Under the pieces are notes generated by a model. That model saw nothing but the letters and a program-made list of their open reading frames with translations, had not been told where the DNA came from and did no database searches. The translations under genes and the position numbers were made by a program. From NCBI GenBank assembly GCA_002633025.1, contig NMRB01000939.1:185675-249674 (forward strand): 64,000 bases of DNA. Reading direction: 5' to 3'. This document shows positions 32,572 to 43,214 of this stretch, piece after piece. The DNA comes from Notospermus geniculatus. Lineage: Eukaryota; Nemertea; Pilidiophora; Heteronemertea; Lineidae. Position 1 is the first letter of the stretch. The number at the start of each line of letters is the position of its first letter.

Positions 32572-33056
32572 AATGTATTTGTAGAAAATGTACTAAAAAA
32601 ATTATGGAAATAAACAGACAAAGTAAAATAGATAGTAGTTTAGATAAATATATTATTGAGAAAATAAGAGGATGTTTTCCAAGAGTAGGAATATTTTCAG
32701 CTGTTCTAAAATGTACTGAGAAATTTTTTTGTGATTGGATTAAATCTCAAAGTGTTGACCCGTTTAGCGAGCACTTTGACCATGTTATCCCAATTCACTT
32801 TTTTAAACAATTTTCTAATGCTTCTCCTTTCTTAGCAATTAGAGATAGTTGGATAAATATTATGCCTTTAAACGAAACAGATAATCTTAAAAAAGGTACT
32901 GAAGTAGATTTTAAATTATTTAAAAATCAGTTGAATAAAGCTAAAAAATTTATTGAAAATTATTGTTGGACTTTACCCAGTTCAAAGCCGGACATGATAA
33001 CCTACTTTGATTCGATTCAAAATTTATTCGCTCAGTTGAAACTTTCCGTTAATTAA
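32448..33056 (+). CDS. HNH-like nuclease candidate overlapping the capsid gene
   Basis: 202 residues. An N-terminal zinc-ribbon-like region (CCGESKP, CICRKC) is followed by FDHVIPIHFF, SWINIMPLNETDNLKKG and DFKLFKNQLNKAKKF. The DH...N...N pattern fits HNH nucleases. The minus-strand gene at 33453-34067 has the same order of blocks, so the two are paralogues. It shares 124 bases with the capsid frame and, unlike its neighbours, lacks TAAATG, so it was probably acquired by a homing-type insertion that removed the capsid 3' end. The exact native start is uncertain. Confidence 0.6.
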   Translation: MDIEKYYGDKNHYGHYYTQCRGDKLCCGESKPLEEFSPSALKCICRKCTKKIMEINRQSKIDSSLDKYIIEKIRGCFPRVGIFSAVLKCTEKFFCDWIKSQSVDPFSEHFDHVIPIHFFKQFSNASPFLAIRDSWINIMPLNETDNLKKGTEVDFKLFKNQLNKAKKFIENYCWTLPSSKPDMITYFDSIQNLFAQLKLSVN

Positions 33057-33479
33057 ATGGCAGGTGTAGGAATGACGATCGGTGGAGCAATAGCTAATGC
33101 TCTTGCTTTTACTGGTGGTAACTTTTTATTTAAATTGTTTGATAAGAATGGTTCTGTAGCAGAAACGAAACGGCATAACCTAGCTATGGAAAAAATGCAG
33201 AATGATAGAGATGAATGGAGTAAACAAAGACAACGAGTAATAGATTTTGTTAACAAACAAATGATAAAAAAGCAAGAAGCAGTTCATGTTTTTTAGAAAG
33301 AAGATTACTATCTTAAGTTATACAGTGATATGTGGAACGAACAACATCCAACGAATAAAATAGATTTAGGTAAGAAACCAAATGATACTCCTAGTCAGGA
33401 GATGAAAAATTATGAATATTTATTTATTATTATTGCTGTAACTGGTACTGGTTTAATTATTTGGTATTTTACGAAGTAA
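33057..33479 (+). pseudogene. Small Polinton protein with an in-frame amber stop
   Basis: The frame starts in TAAATG and gives 79 residues (MAGVGMTIGGAIANALAF, then a charged helix ending KKQEAVHVF) before TAG at 33294-33296. In the same frame it continues for 60 codons as an acidic segment, then YEYLFIIIAVTGTGLIIWYF and a TAA at 33477-33479. The C-terminal membrane segment fits the family as I know it, so the TAG looks like a nonsense change or, less likely, a readthrough site. The tail overlaps the end of the convergent HNH-like gene. Confidence 0.7.
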
Positions 33480-34067
33480 GGAATGTATATTGTACACAAA
33501 TATATTGTAAACAAAATTAAAGTTAGTAAGTAATTTATATTTTTCATCTTCGTTTATAAAATAGTACTGATTAAAATCATAAGCTTTAACTAATTGATTG
33601 TAAAATAAATCAAAGTCTATTTTATCTCTTTTCTCTCTATTTTCTTTCTTACTTATCGGATTTATGTTAATCCAATTCCAGCATATATGGGGTTCATCCT
33701 CAAAATGCGCTATTGGTAATACATGGTCTAATTCTTCTGGTCCTTCTATAGGATTTTTATCCCTTTGAAATTGTAACCAATTATGAAAGAATTTATTTGT
33801 ACAACCAAGGTATTTTTGAATAGTCTCTAAACTGGCTGCCCTACTTAAACTGTTTCTCATTTTTTGTCTTTCGTAAAATTCAGGATCTTTGTATTTTTTA
33901 TTCATGTATGGTCTCATATATTCCCGATTACAATCTTTACAGTAATTTTGGTTTTTGTAAAAACTTTCACTAGGTTTATTTTGTTCACATCTGCTACAGA
34001 ATTTAATGAAGTAGAATTTATAAGATAAGTTATATTCTACTGGAATATCCTGCATTGCGTGTTCCAT
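33453..34067 (-). CDS. HNH-like nuclease candidate, minus strand
   Basis: 204 residues with a CxxC...CxxC zinc ribbon (FCSRCEQNKPSESFY, YCKDCNREYM), then ELDHVLPIAHF, WNWININPISKKENREK and DFDLFYNQLVKAYDF. This is the treble-clef HNH pattern with conserved DH and EN pairs. It is intact and closely parallels the plus-strand copy at 32448. Its upstream sequence shares an exact 18-base block (TTTTTCTGCTAAATAAAT) with the RING gene, 37 bases upstream in the uninterrupted Polinton. Role unknown: homing, or genome processing. Confidence 0.65.
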   Translation of the reverse strand: MEHAMQDIPVEYNLSYKFYFIKFCSRCEQNKPSESFYKNQNYCKDCNREYMRPYMNKKYKDPEFYERQKMRNSLSRAASLETIQKYLGCTNKFFHNWLQFQRDKNPIEGPEELDHVLPIAHFEDEPHICWNWININPISKKENREKRDKIDFDLFYNQLVKAYDFNQYYFINEDEKYKLLTNFNFVYNIFVYNIHSLLRKIPNN

Positions 34068-34104
34068 GATTTATTTAGCAGAAAAAAGCAAAAAAAATAA
34101 TACA

Positions 34105-34307
34105 TTAAAATTGTTCATACTGCATCATTAAGTATTCTTCATACTGCATCATTAAGTATTCTATTTCATTAAATTCTTCCTCGGTTAACTGCGAAATTGA
34201 ATCTTGTTAGGTTTCACAACCAGGACAATATACTGAAGATTCTGGATCTGTAGAATCAATATTTGCCCTACAATAAGGGCAACGATCTACTCTTAAAAAA
34301 CAATTAA
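34105..34307 (-). pseudogene. C-terminal half of the Polinton RING-finger gene
   Basis: Carries the last three zinc ligands of a C3HC4 RING finger (a CF pair, then CPYC) and a further CPGC. The other half lies at 48451-48691, across the Kolobok insertion; the frame is continuous over the single TTAA. An in-frame TAA occurs at 34207-34209 and the frame then stays open for 32 codons, including a duplicated EYLMMQYE block encoded by a 24-base direct repeat, to TAA at 34105-34107. So this gene was broken twice. Confidence 0.75.
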
Positions 34308-34560
34308 AGGGACTCTAGAGGGAACTCGGGGACACCACGGAAATTCGTTAGTTTAGTGACTGAATCACAGATGGCAGGTCGCAATAATAGTGTATAAAGG
34401 TAACGATAGACGCCGCATATGTAGAAGTGAAAGTACGCATGCGCGTAGTGATTGCTGCGCCTAGCGGTGGGTTGTGGAACGAAACGTTCATGAAACGTGA
34501 AAATTTCATCAGTCATGTCAGTCACATGGTTTCGCTTTTGGCCAAGCTCATCGTCTTTGT
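34308..34560. repeat. Kolobok left terminus and subterminal region
   Basis: After the 18-base inverted repeat this region contains CCTAGCGGTGGGTTGTGGAAC near 34456 (shown in part). Two similar CCTAGCGGCGGATT copies lie near the right end (48275-48330). Related strings occur at 10490 and 10725. Repeated subterminal motifs often bind transposase. Confidence 0.55.
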
Positions 34561-34564
34561 GTGC

Positions 34565-36153
34565 CCTTATAAAAATTGAGCATTACCTTTAGTAGTAAAA
34601 CTATAAAATTAATAGTAAAACCATTAAATTTAATATTTTTGAGTATTATTTTAGTATTATTGAACATTAACTTTGATATTATTGGTCAAATTAATAGTTA
34701 ATAGTACTGAGATAATATTCCGGAGAACTGTAAGTATTAAATTTGATAGTATTAGTATTAAATTAATACTCCAACCTACATGAGTATTATGTTTAATACT
34801 ATGTTTATAGTCTAACTGTTAACTTAATACTCAAGTATGAATTAGTATTCAGGTGAAGCTTGCTTAATAATCAAACTGCTAATTTAATGCTCCGAGTACT
34901 AAATTAATGCTCGTACTCAATTAATACTCATAGTTTACATGAGTATTATGTTAATAGTCCGACAGCTTAATACTCAAGTATTATACTGACATTCAGCTGA
35001 AGTAAGAGTAATCAAAATGCAAGTTTTGACTTCTTTGCTCGTATTAATGTATACTGATACCAATGTAAAACACAGGGAAATAAAACGACAACCAATCATG
35101 CCTCTGTGCAAGGATTTCGTTGTGTCCCCATCACATTTGTCACTCACAGCTATTCGACTTCGGAATAATAATTATGATCCCCAAAATGAAAACAAAAATC
35201 CATAAGATACAAGCTTGTTATCCATATTATAGGAATAAAAAGACCGGTTGTCAATATCTTCCTTGCAGATGAAGGAGTACATGCTATAGGTATGACCTGG
35301 CCCGTTTACTAAAACCACACAACTAAAACAATTATTTTGTGCCAAGTTTTGAAAAGCCTCATATATTAACCATTAGAACTATGACAGTTCTGGCGTGACT
35401 TTAGGCCTTACTAAGTCCCTTGATCAGTTTTTTTGATCACATCAGGGGTCTCACCTCCTGATAAACTGTTGTCTCTCACGAGTACAAACTTTAATAATCA
35501 TGAGTACTAAATAATACTCAACTTTGGTGTTCGTGATTACTAATTTTTGATGCTCACGAGTATTAACTTTGATAATTATGAGTATTAACTTTCAATAGTT
35601 ATTCCGAAATAACTATTAAATTGTTAATACTCATTTTTAGTAGTTTTAGTATTAAAATTTAATGCTCAATTTTTATAAGGGAATTAACAAATATACATGT
35701 CAAATATACTGTAGAATCGAAGTTAAGACATCACTTCTGGTATGAGAATGTCCAGCCCACTTTGGCCGGGTGGGCGGTTAACCTATATTGAATATGTCAC
35801 ATTTCCTATCACNTGGGCTGTCAGAGTGGCGCAATGGAAACATCGGCGCCTGTCACCTCTGAGGTCGCGGGTTCGATTCCCGGTCGGGTCCGTGTCTCAT
35901 GTGATAGAGAGGGCGACTCTCTCTGACAGCGCAGGTTTTCTCCGGGCACTCCGGTTTCCTCCTGCATTACATTAAAATCGCCCAATATTGTCTATAGAAC
36001 CAATAATGCCGAATTTGGCGCTCGGTTCTCAACTCAATATTTTTATAATTATGAGTATTAACTTTTAATAGTTATTCCGAAATAACAATTAAATTGTTAA
36101 TACTCATTTTTAGTAGTTTTAGTATTAAAATTTAATGCTCAATTTTTATAAGG
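34565..36153. mobile_element. 1.6-kb AT-rich element in the Kolobok 5' region
   Basis: CCTTATAAAAATTGAGCAT is mirrored by ATGCTCAATTTTTATAAGG, with GTGC on both sides (34561-34564 and 36154-36157). The interior is dense in TAATACTC and GAGTATTA motifs. The right 115 bases are present twice (35565-35681 and 36035-36153), bracketing a SINE-bearing segment. It separates the Kolobok terminus from the transposase start by only 12 bases, so it could disturb the promoter. Confidence 0.7.
35815..36020 (+). mobile_element. tRNA-derived SINE
   Basis: An A-box-like TGGCGCAATGG (35827) and a perfect B box GGTTCGATTCC (35870) lie 43 bases apart, as in a tRNA gene. The downstream body (TTTTCTCCGGGCACTCCGG, TTTCCTCCTGCAT) resembles the central domain common in invertebrate SINEs. 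It is not a functional tRNA because the acceptor stem does not close. An undetermined base lies just upstream at 35813. Confidence 0.75.
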
Positions 36154-36168
36154 GTGCCTAAATACGAA

Positions 36169-39100
36169 ATGGCTGAAGAGGAGCCGAAAAGTAGATTACG
36201 AATTTATCTTGCCGGGGCGGCAGAACAGTGGGATGAGTCAGTGCGTAATTTTTTCGCTGGGAAGAAGATGCCGAGACAGGCGAATGCGATCTTCGCTCAG
36301 CACCTGCTGGATGTGCATGATCGTTGTACATGTAGTACATGCTTGTGTAGGCCCACTCGACGTCGAGATTCGGAACGAGGGGGTCGGATGGAGTACAGTG
36401 ATGAGGCTGTGGTGATGCAGGATGAACAGGATCCAGGCAGGTAAGCCGGTTTTTTCTTGTGTTTGCTAGGCCTACAATACACATGATACAAGATGAAGAA
36501 GCAAGACAGCTGCAGCCTGCACTGCAGTGCAGGCATTCACTTCACCAGTCAGTGCCAGGGCAGTCAGTGGTTCACTCTGGTCTGGCAGTGCACTCAACAC
36601 ACAAATGCACATCACATGGGATGGCCTACATCGTGTAGGCCCCCTGGGCAACACGCCTAGGCCTACATATATGTATATGTACTTATAACTCATGAACTGA
36701 AAGGACAGTCACCCGGGTAGCTATAGGCCTACATGTTGGCCTATATGTGAGCTCATGACCAAGCAATGAGCTACCACCAGTAGGCCTATGTCCGGGGTCC
36801 TGCATGAATTCCAAAGGCACAACGATATAAAATATTTTTATTCATTTTCCAGTGTTCCTGTCCATGCTGTCCCTTGCTGTATTATGGAAGTGGAGGAGAA
36901 TGTTGTGCAAGAGAACACTGACAGTGACGGAGGTAATATTTTTTTCCTTTGTTGAATCAAGGGCTGAACATGAATTTTTGATTATGGTCATTTCACAGTC
37001 GGAAGGGTTTAGATGTTGGGGACCAGTTCAGCGGCTAAACAGTTTGAACAATCCCTTGCTCCCTAATTAACAGATGTTGTCAACAATGTATGTCGGTTCA
37101 GGTTGCAGGTTAATGGTAATAGGGTCCAATAGATGAAATGAAATGTAGTAAATGGTAGGCCTACTTGTGGCTGTGCCTGCAGGTCAATCAGCAACCTGCA
37201 TTTTGTATAGGCCAACATGTACTGATTGCTTTGCGACATCTGATTGCTCTGGGTCTGGCTTGGTTTGTACCGGTACACCGTTTTATTATGATACTACAAA
37301 TTCCATTCATAGCCAATTCCTTATGTTCCAGGTTTTTCTAAATCATGGATGATTGATATTGAAGAAAAGGGGAACGAAAATGTACAAGAGAACAGTGGTG
37401 AAGGTAACAGAAAAAGAAAGTTATATTTTTGTTGAACCCAAAGCCTCTTATGATGGAAAGCACCTTGCCATGCAGGGGCAGCATTTAGCCCCCCCCCCCC
37501 CCGGCCCACAACTGAGTGATCTTTGCATTTCAGTTATTTGACTAAAAAAATATTTGTTGTGACAAACTGGTAGATCTGGCGTGGTGCCATGATTACTATT
37601 AGCCTAATGTGACTCTGACTCTTCCATTCACGGTCTCTCACTCAATGTTCCAGGTTTCTGTGCACCGCGAAACTTGCCTTCAGTGATGTCATCCACCCCA
37701 TTTCACCTGACTCAGCAGCCAGCAATGTAAGTTAAAATCGTTTGCCCATTCTTCCACTAAAGTTGACATGCCTGGCGGAAAATGTGTGATGTAAGCATGA
37801 TAAATGTATGTTGAGCACAGACAATGTTGGCTGAACTTACAGTCGAGTACGGCTCGTCTCAGCACAAGGTAAATTGATGGTAACTTATGCAGTGTACTAT
37901 ACCAAGTAACTTGATTGATGATACAAAAAGGGCATGTTCAGAGTCAGACTGAAAAGATGAAAATAATTACATGTACATTGTGTCATTTTTGGACTTCAGT
38001 GATTTTGATGTCAGCAGTGTGTTCTCGGAGGAGATGGGGCAGCCCATTGATGTATCGCGGGTAATCGGTGATGTTCTCCCTGAATTAAATATGGCTGATA
38101 ATACCGAAGATCATGAGTTCTTCGTTGAAACGATTGAAGAATCTGGAATACCAGATTCCATTCGGTAAGGTTCATATTTAACTTTTAAGTGTGTCCAACA
38201 CACTCCAAAGACTGTAGCTAGTAGTTGTTGACACTTGATGATATATTTTTTACAGTCTCTCCAATGTTTGTCATTGTTGGGATTGATCACTTCATGGGCT
38301 TGTAGTCTGCTTTTGTCAGAAGCCAGCTTTATCATTACATATTAGTAATGGTACTTCTATTATATTCAAGTGATATGGAGAAGACTTTCACAGAAGATGA
38401 AGTTTTCGATATCACCTTTCAAGACGATATGTGTGAGGAGGAGGAAGTGACAGAATGTGCAGGAAAAGAGGCCCACGAAGAAATGCATCTGATCAGTCAG
38501 GAGAAGTGCGTCGTATTTATGAGTCAATTGGAGCCGCTGGTAACTAGCCATTTTGCAAAGTGTTTGGAGTGCGGTGAAAGAACAACGATCAAGCGTCAGA
38601 AATGTGGCACTGCTGTTTTGTTTGTTTGGACATGTACAAAGAACATTCGCCACAGTGGTTCTTGGGCTACTCAGCCGAGGTACTCCAAGATATTCGCTGG
38701 AAATATTTTGGCTGCCACTTGTTTGCTGCTGAGTGGCAACAGCTGGACAAAAATGGCCATGTTCTTCCACTTCATGAATGTGGACTTCATTGCTGAAAGT
38801 TTTTTCTACAGGTAACTACAATGTACTTGTGTTCTTTTTATTTTTACGTTGAAAGAAATGTCTGTCTGTCTAAAGGTCTGGCAGATGCATGTATGACTGA
38901 TAATCATCATCATCATCACCATCGTTTATCTAGGCATAAAATCAGTTGCTGGTTGAATGATTGCATCCTAATTACTATTGGATTCCTCGTGAAAGATAAC
39001 TATCTTTTCATAATGTCTTGAAGACCGTTGATGATGGCATCCCAAATTTAAATTATAATTCATTGATTCTCATTTGGTTTTCAGCATGCAGAGAAAGTAC

Positions 39101-41342
39101 TTGCACAATGTGATAAAAGAAAAATGGAACGCCATGCAGACGGACCTTTGTGAGAAGGTCAAGTCGGTCAACCACATTGTTGTTTCAGGCGACGGCAGAA
39201 ACGATTCCCCAGGCCATAGTGCAAGCTACCTCACGTACTCCCTACTGGAGGAACATCTTGGCGCAATAATCTCGTGCCAGGTTGTGAGATACGCGAAGAA
39301 GAAAAACGGGCTTCTGCCAATATGGAGAAAATTGGCTTCAACCGGGCAATGGGCGAGTTGCTTAATGATCGAGATGTCCCTGTCAAAGAGGTAGTGACTG
39401 ATGCCCATCCACAAATCAAGGCCTTGATGAGTAAGTTTTTGTAGTAATATTGTGGGGTTCAGTCTAACAGGTATATCCAGTTAATTGTCCTTGGAACCTT
39501 TTGATTTGATTACCCTATAGTAGTTCCATCTTGTTTACCGTACATTTCAGAGCGAGCAGACCAATACAAGGATATTGAGCATCAGATCGATATTTGGCAT
39601 GCAAGCAAGAACCTTACGAAAAAATTAGCTGAGGTACGAGTAATTAGTAAGAAAGATCTATTAACCCTGGACTGAACTCTGGTTATACTAACCTCATCTG
39701 ATTCTGCACTGAGAAAAAGTATCAATCAGATTCATTCGTATGAATCATATTATTCTATAACTTGAAAATCGTCATTTCATTTTTGTGTTCCAGGCTGCTG
39801 GCAAAAAAGGTGGAAAGGACATCATCCCGTGGATTCCAGCAATCCGAACCCACTTTTGGTATTGTGCGAAGAATTGTAATGGGAGTGTTGATAAACTGAG
39901 GGTGAGTCCAACTTCTCTTGGTGGTACAGCTGGTCTGACATCAATTTTGCCTGGCAGTAACTAAAGTGCTTGTAGTTCTTGGCTGGTCTGCCTTGTCACA
40001 TGATGACATGACTCTTGTGTCTAACTCTTGTGAGTGTAATGATCTTTCATGAAATATTCATACATCCTTTCTTATATCAGGAATCATGGACGAAGGTATT
40101 GCACCATGTCTGCAATATACACGAGTGGATCGACACAAGCGGTCTGACAAATGGTAAATGTGATCATCCACCACTCCAGGAAGCCGACCGGCAGAAACCG
40201 TGGATAAAACAGGGATCCGCAGCCCATCAAGCTTTGAAAGAAATTGTGTTCAACACCAATTTCTTGAAAGGTTTGGTGTATCACACTAACTTCAGGTGGG
40301 TTTTTTCAATGACTTATTCACTGCATTCTGAGTGTGCGTGTCAATTTGAAGGAAGTGGCACATCTACGTACCTAAAGAGGAATCCCACTGACGTCATCAA
40401 ATCATGTGACTGGACATCAAAATGACAGAAACTGGTGTCAATAGGGTGCTACACGTGGATTGACATCACGCCTGACATGACGAGACAGCACATGAAATAA
40501 CATCATCATGTTATTGTGACGTTCGTTCAGGGAACACGTGGTCAATTTGACGTCCAACGTGGCCTTGATGACGTCACGTGGGATTCCTCTACAGTTTGTG
40601 TGCATGATATTAAACATTGACTGCTTTCTGTCATTACGGTGTCTATGAACTTGACAAATTTCAGACATACTGGCGACCTTGAAAGTTTCCACAGCCACTT
40701 GCTCATGTATTGTCCCAAACGGTTCTACTACCAGTAAGTATGAAATTACATTACATAGCCCCTACGGATGTAGAGATTATGTATTTAGCCACTATAATGC
40801 CATCGCACTATTACACAGTCAGTCTTTATACATTGCTCTTTCAGGAAAGTGGGGTATGAGGCAAGAAACCTTCTTGCAGCTATTGACTTCAACTTCCACA
40901 GAGACCGTCCATATGTGACAGATGAAAATAATGAAGTCAGGTACGTTGTACTAGAGTACTGGTATGTTTCTCTGATACAGTATGATTGTTGTCCTCTATT
41001 CATGTTGCATCCTCATGATAAATAGCCTTAGATGAAACACACATCAGTCATGTCAGTCAGTCAGTGACTCACACCATTGAAAATGCAACTTTCAGAAAGA
41101 AGGCCAAGTACTCGAAGGCGACAAAAATGTGGGCACCAGTGCCTGTGAAGACGAAGAAGACCTACTCCTACATACCTGGCATGATACAGGATGTTTTCTT
41201 TGCTCGAAAGAACAACCCTTCACCAATGAATGAGGCCGTTCCATTAGCCAAGGATGATCCCAGGAGGCTAGCTCCATATATTTCGATTGTTCCTCGTCCA
41301 CCACTACAGGAATTGAAGGATAAACACCAGCCCCGCAAGTAG
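36169..41342 (+). pseudogene. Kolobok DDE transposase gene, 13 exons, one frameshift
   Basis: Exons with GT-AG borders: 36169-36440, 36853-36932, 37332-37403, 37654-37726, 38000-38164, 38371-38811, 39085-39430, 39551-39633, 39794-39901, 40081-40295, 40665-40733, 40845-40940, 41096-41342. Phases agree throughout except in exon 7. Catalytic blocks are SGDGRNDSPGHS (first D, exon 7), VVTDAHPQIKALM (second D) and HTGDLESFH (E, exon 11). A Cys pair (CLECGERT, then KCGT) in exon 6 suits the family's zinc-binding region. One base is missing near 39309; restoring phase there also makes the exon 7 end agree with exon 8, so the deletion is real in this sequence. The N-terminal exons are acidic and include duplicated exon-like blocks (exons 2 and 3). 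Confidence 0.82.
40376..40590. mobile_element. 215-bp foldback element in transposase intron 10
   Basis: AGAGGAATCCCAC with TGACGTCATCAA at the left is mirrored by TTGATGACGTCACGTGGGATTCCTCT at the right (inner part GTGGGATTCCTCT). Entirely intronic, so the exons around it are unaffected. Confidence 0.75.
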
Positions 41343-42480
41343 ACTATTCAGTAGTCAGAACTGTCAACTCACTGGATGCAAGGATTCCGGAACCGCCGAC
41401 AGGCAGCAGTACACGACGAGGACTTTTTTATCGTTGCTGATATTTTTATAGTGTAGGCGATTTTCGGGTTTGTAGCTGCTGGCGTTTGTTTGGCACCAAG
41501 GGGATGAACTTGCTCGTTGTTATGGCTGTCCACCTGTACATAATTGCGAAAGATGTCGATAGTGACACATACTGTTTAGGAAGCAATGGTGAATTGAAAG
41601 ATATTTGGGTGTTTTTAGATATAATGAGGGGAAAGTGCACCACGATGATGTGGTGCGGGCCGTACTGCGATCAGTGCTGACAGGGGCAGAGGGTCTCTCC
41701 CACAGTGTGGGAGACCGCTGCGTGTTGCCAGTACATGTATTTCGATGGTAAATGGGTCAAGGCACAATGGGACCCAGTTGTGCCTATGAACAGGAATATT
41801 TCCAGGATACTAGACCTGATCTCGACAGATAAAAGGGATAAACAAATCCGCCTTGTCAAGATTGCTTGGGTGCGGACTGAGTCCTCGAAAGGGCAGATGA
41901 GAAGCGCAGGAAATACCAAGCATTAGCAACTGACCTTGTTGCAACCCACCAGGGATTTCGTGTCATTGTAATCCCTATCGCTATGGGGACGCTCGGTACC
42001 CTAAAGTCCGTGGTTAATAGGGAGGTCAAGTGGCTAGGCAGTCTAGTCAAGAGAGAAGGTGCTTTTCCAAGGGGGAGGTCCAGAGGGTGGCCATCTTTGG
42101 CTCGGCCATGACCATTAAGCGCCATCTCGCGTAGTGAGTGCTCAGGAACTGGCCGTAGACCATTAACAGCCAAGGCAGATGCTGCAGGACATGTAGACTA
42201 AGAAAAAGGGTTGCTAAAGTGCAACAAGCAATGCACAGCAAGCAACAAGGGTCTCAAAGACCGTCTCTCGCTCATACCCCACCCGGGTTGCATGACCTGC
42301 GCGGTATGGGACCTCGGGCGCACAAAGCACGCCCAAGGACCACCAGAGACAAAACTGGAATAATGCACGAGACAAGGACAGGTATCGTTGACGTAGCGAC
42401 ATGCCGCCGCCTGTTTGTTTCTTTTTCATGGTTTAGGCCTGCCGGTGGTATTTTACAGCTTCCAGTCGGCTGTGTGTTTT
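41343..42480. other. Kolobok region between the convergent genes, unassigned
   Basis: A stretch at 41705-41926 (plus) reads CQYMYFDGKWVKAQWDPVVP and looks weakly coding, but I found no splice sites linking it to either gene. It may be 3' UTR or a remnant exon. Nothing else is supported. Confidence 0.3.
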
Positions 42481-42499
42481 TTCTTACGCCAAGTGTTGC

Positions 42500-42600
42500 T
42501 CTGTTGCATCTTCCCACAGCAGGGCTTTGGTCTCGTTCCTCTTCATACACTCCACAGCGGATGAAGAGGAGCGAGGTAAAAACCCCTGCTGTGGGAGGAT
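42500..42600. repeat. Long hairpin between the two Kolobok genes
   Basis: TCCCACAGCAGGG pairs with CCCCTGCTGTGGGA, and CTCGTTCCTCTTCAT pairs with ATGAAGAGGAGCGAG, separated by a short loop. A similar though different CTCCTTTTCAACC hairpin lies in the element at 48771. It could act as a terminator or boundary between convergent genes; this is inference. Confidence 0.6.
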
Positions 42601-42731
42601 GCTCTGTTGCAAACAGAGGGGGAAAAGAAGAGTTAAACACAAGATTTAAACAGAAAAGTTTAATGATGTAACACCTTCATCATTAAATAAAATCACCGAA
42701 CAAGTGAAATAACTGTTTGTACCAATATATA

Positions 42732-43096
42732 TCGGGTGTCCCAAAAAAGTGAACCGCTTTTTTTGACAAGTATTTTCTCAGCAACAGATGAACCGAATTC
42801 ATTGGAATTTTTCACAGAGTAACCTTAGGGTATCATCAACAAGTCTGTGAAATATCTAGGAGATCAGTCGCGAATTATGCGAGCGTTGTCAAATTCAAAA
42901 CAGGATGTCAACACCTGCGTGAACATAGTTTTGAATTTGACAATACTCGCGCAATGTGTGACTGATCTCTTAGATATTTTGCAGACTTCTTGATGGTACC
43001 CTGAGGTTACTCTGTGAAAAATTCCAATGAATTCGGTTTATCTATCGCTGAGAAAATATATGTCAAAAAGCGGTTCACTTTTTTTGGGACACCCGA
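42732..43096. mobile_element. 365-bp TA-flanked palindromic element
   Basis: TCGGGTGTCCCAAAAAAGTG at the left is mirrored at the right, and pairing continues through AACCGCTTTTT, TTGGAATTTTTCACAGAGTAA (part quoted) and into the centre at TTTTGAATTTGACA. TA lies at 42730-42731 and 43097-43098. It lies between the two convergent Kolobok genes. Confidence 0.85.
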
Positions 43097-43214
43097 TACA
43101 TGTGCACAAACCAACTATCCACAGGGATTGGAAACTGGGATTACCGCTGTTGCATTGCATTATGCATTGCGTTTTTGCCAGTAAGCCAAATACTGTATTG
43201 CTGCCCCATTCATA

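Noticed and set aside
35818-35895. Possible functional tRNA gene
   Set aside because: Boxes A and B are good but the acceptor stem does not pair and the SINE body follows directly, so it is a tRNA-derived SINE.
36154-36440. THAP zinc finger at the Kolobok transposase N-terminus
   Set aside because: The needed C2CH spacing and AVPxF-like block are missing in the first exon.
42219-42671. Overlapping 120-150-codon frames on both strands
   Set aside because: They arise from the hairpin at 42500-42600 and carry no recognisable motif or splice sites.
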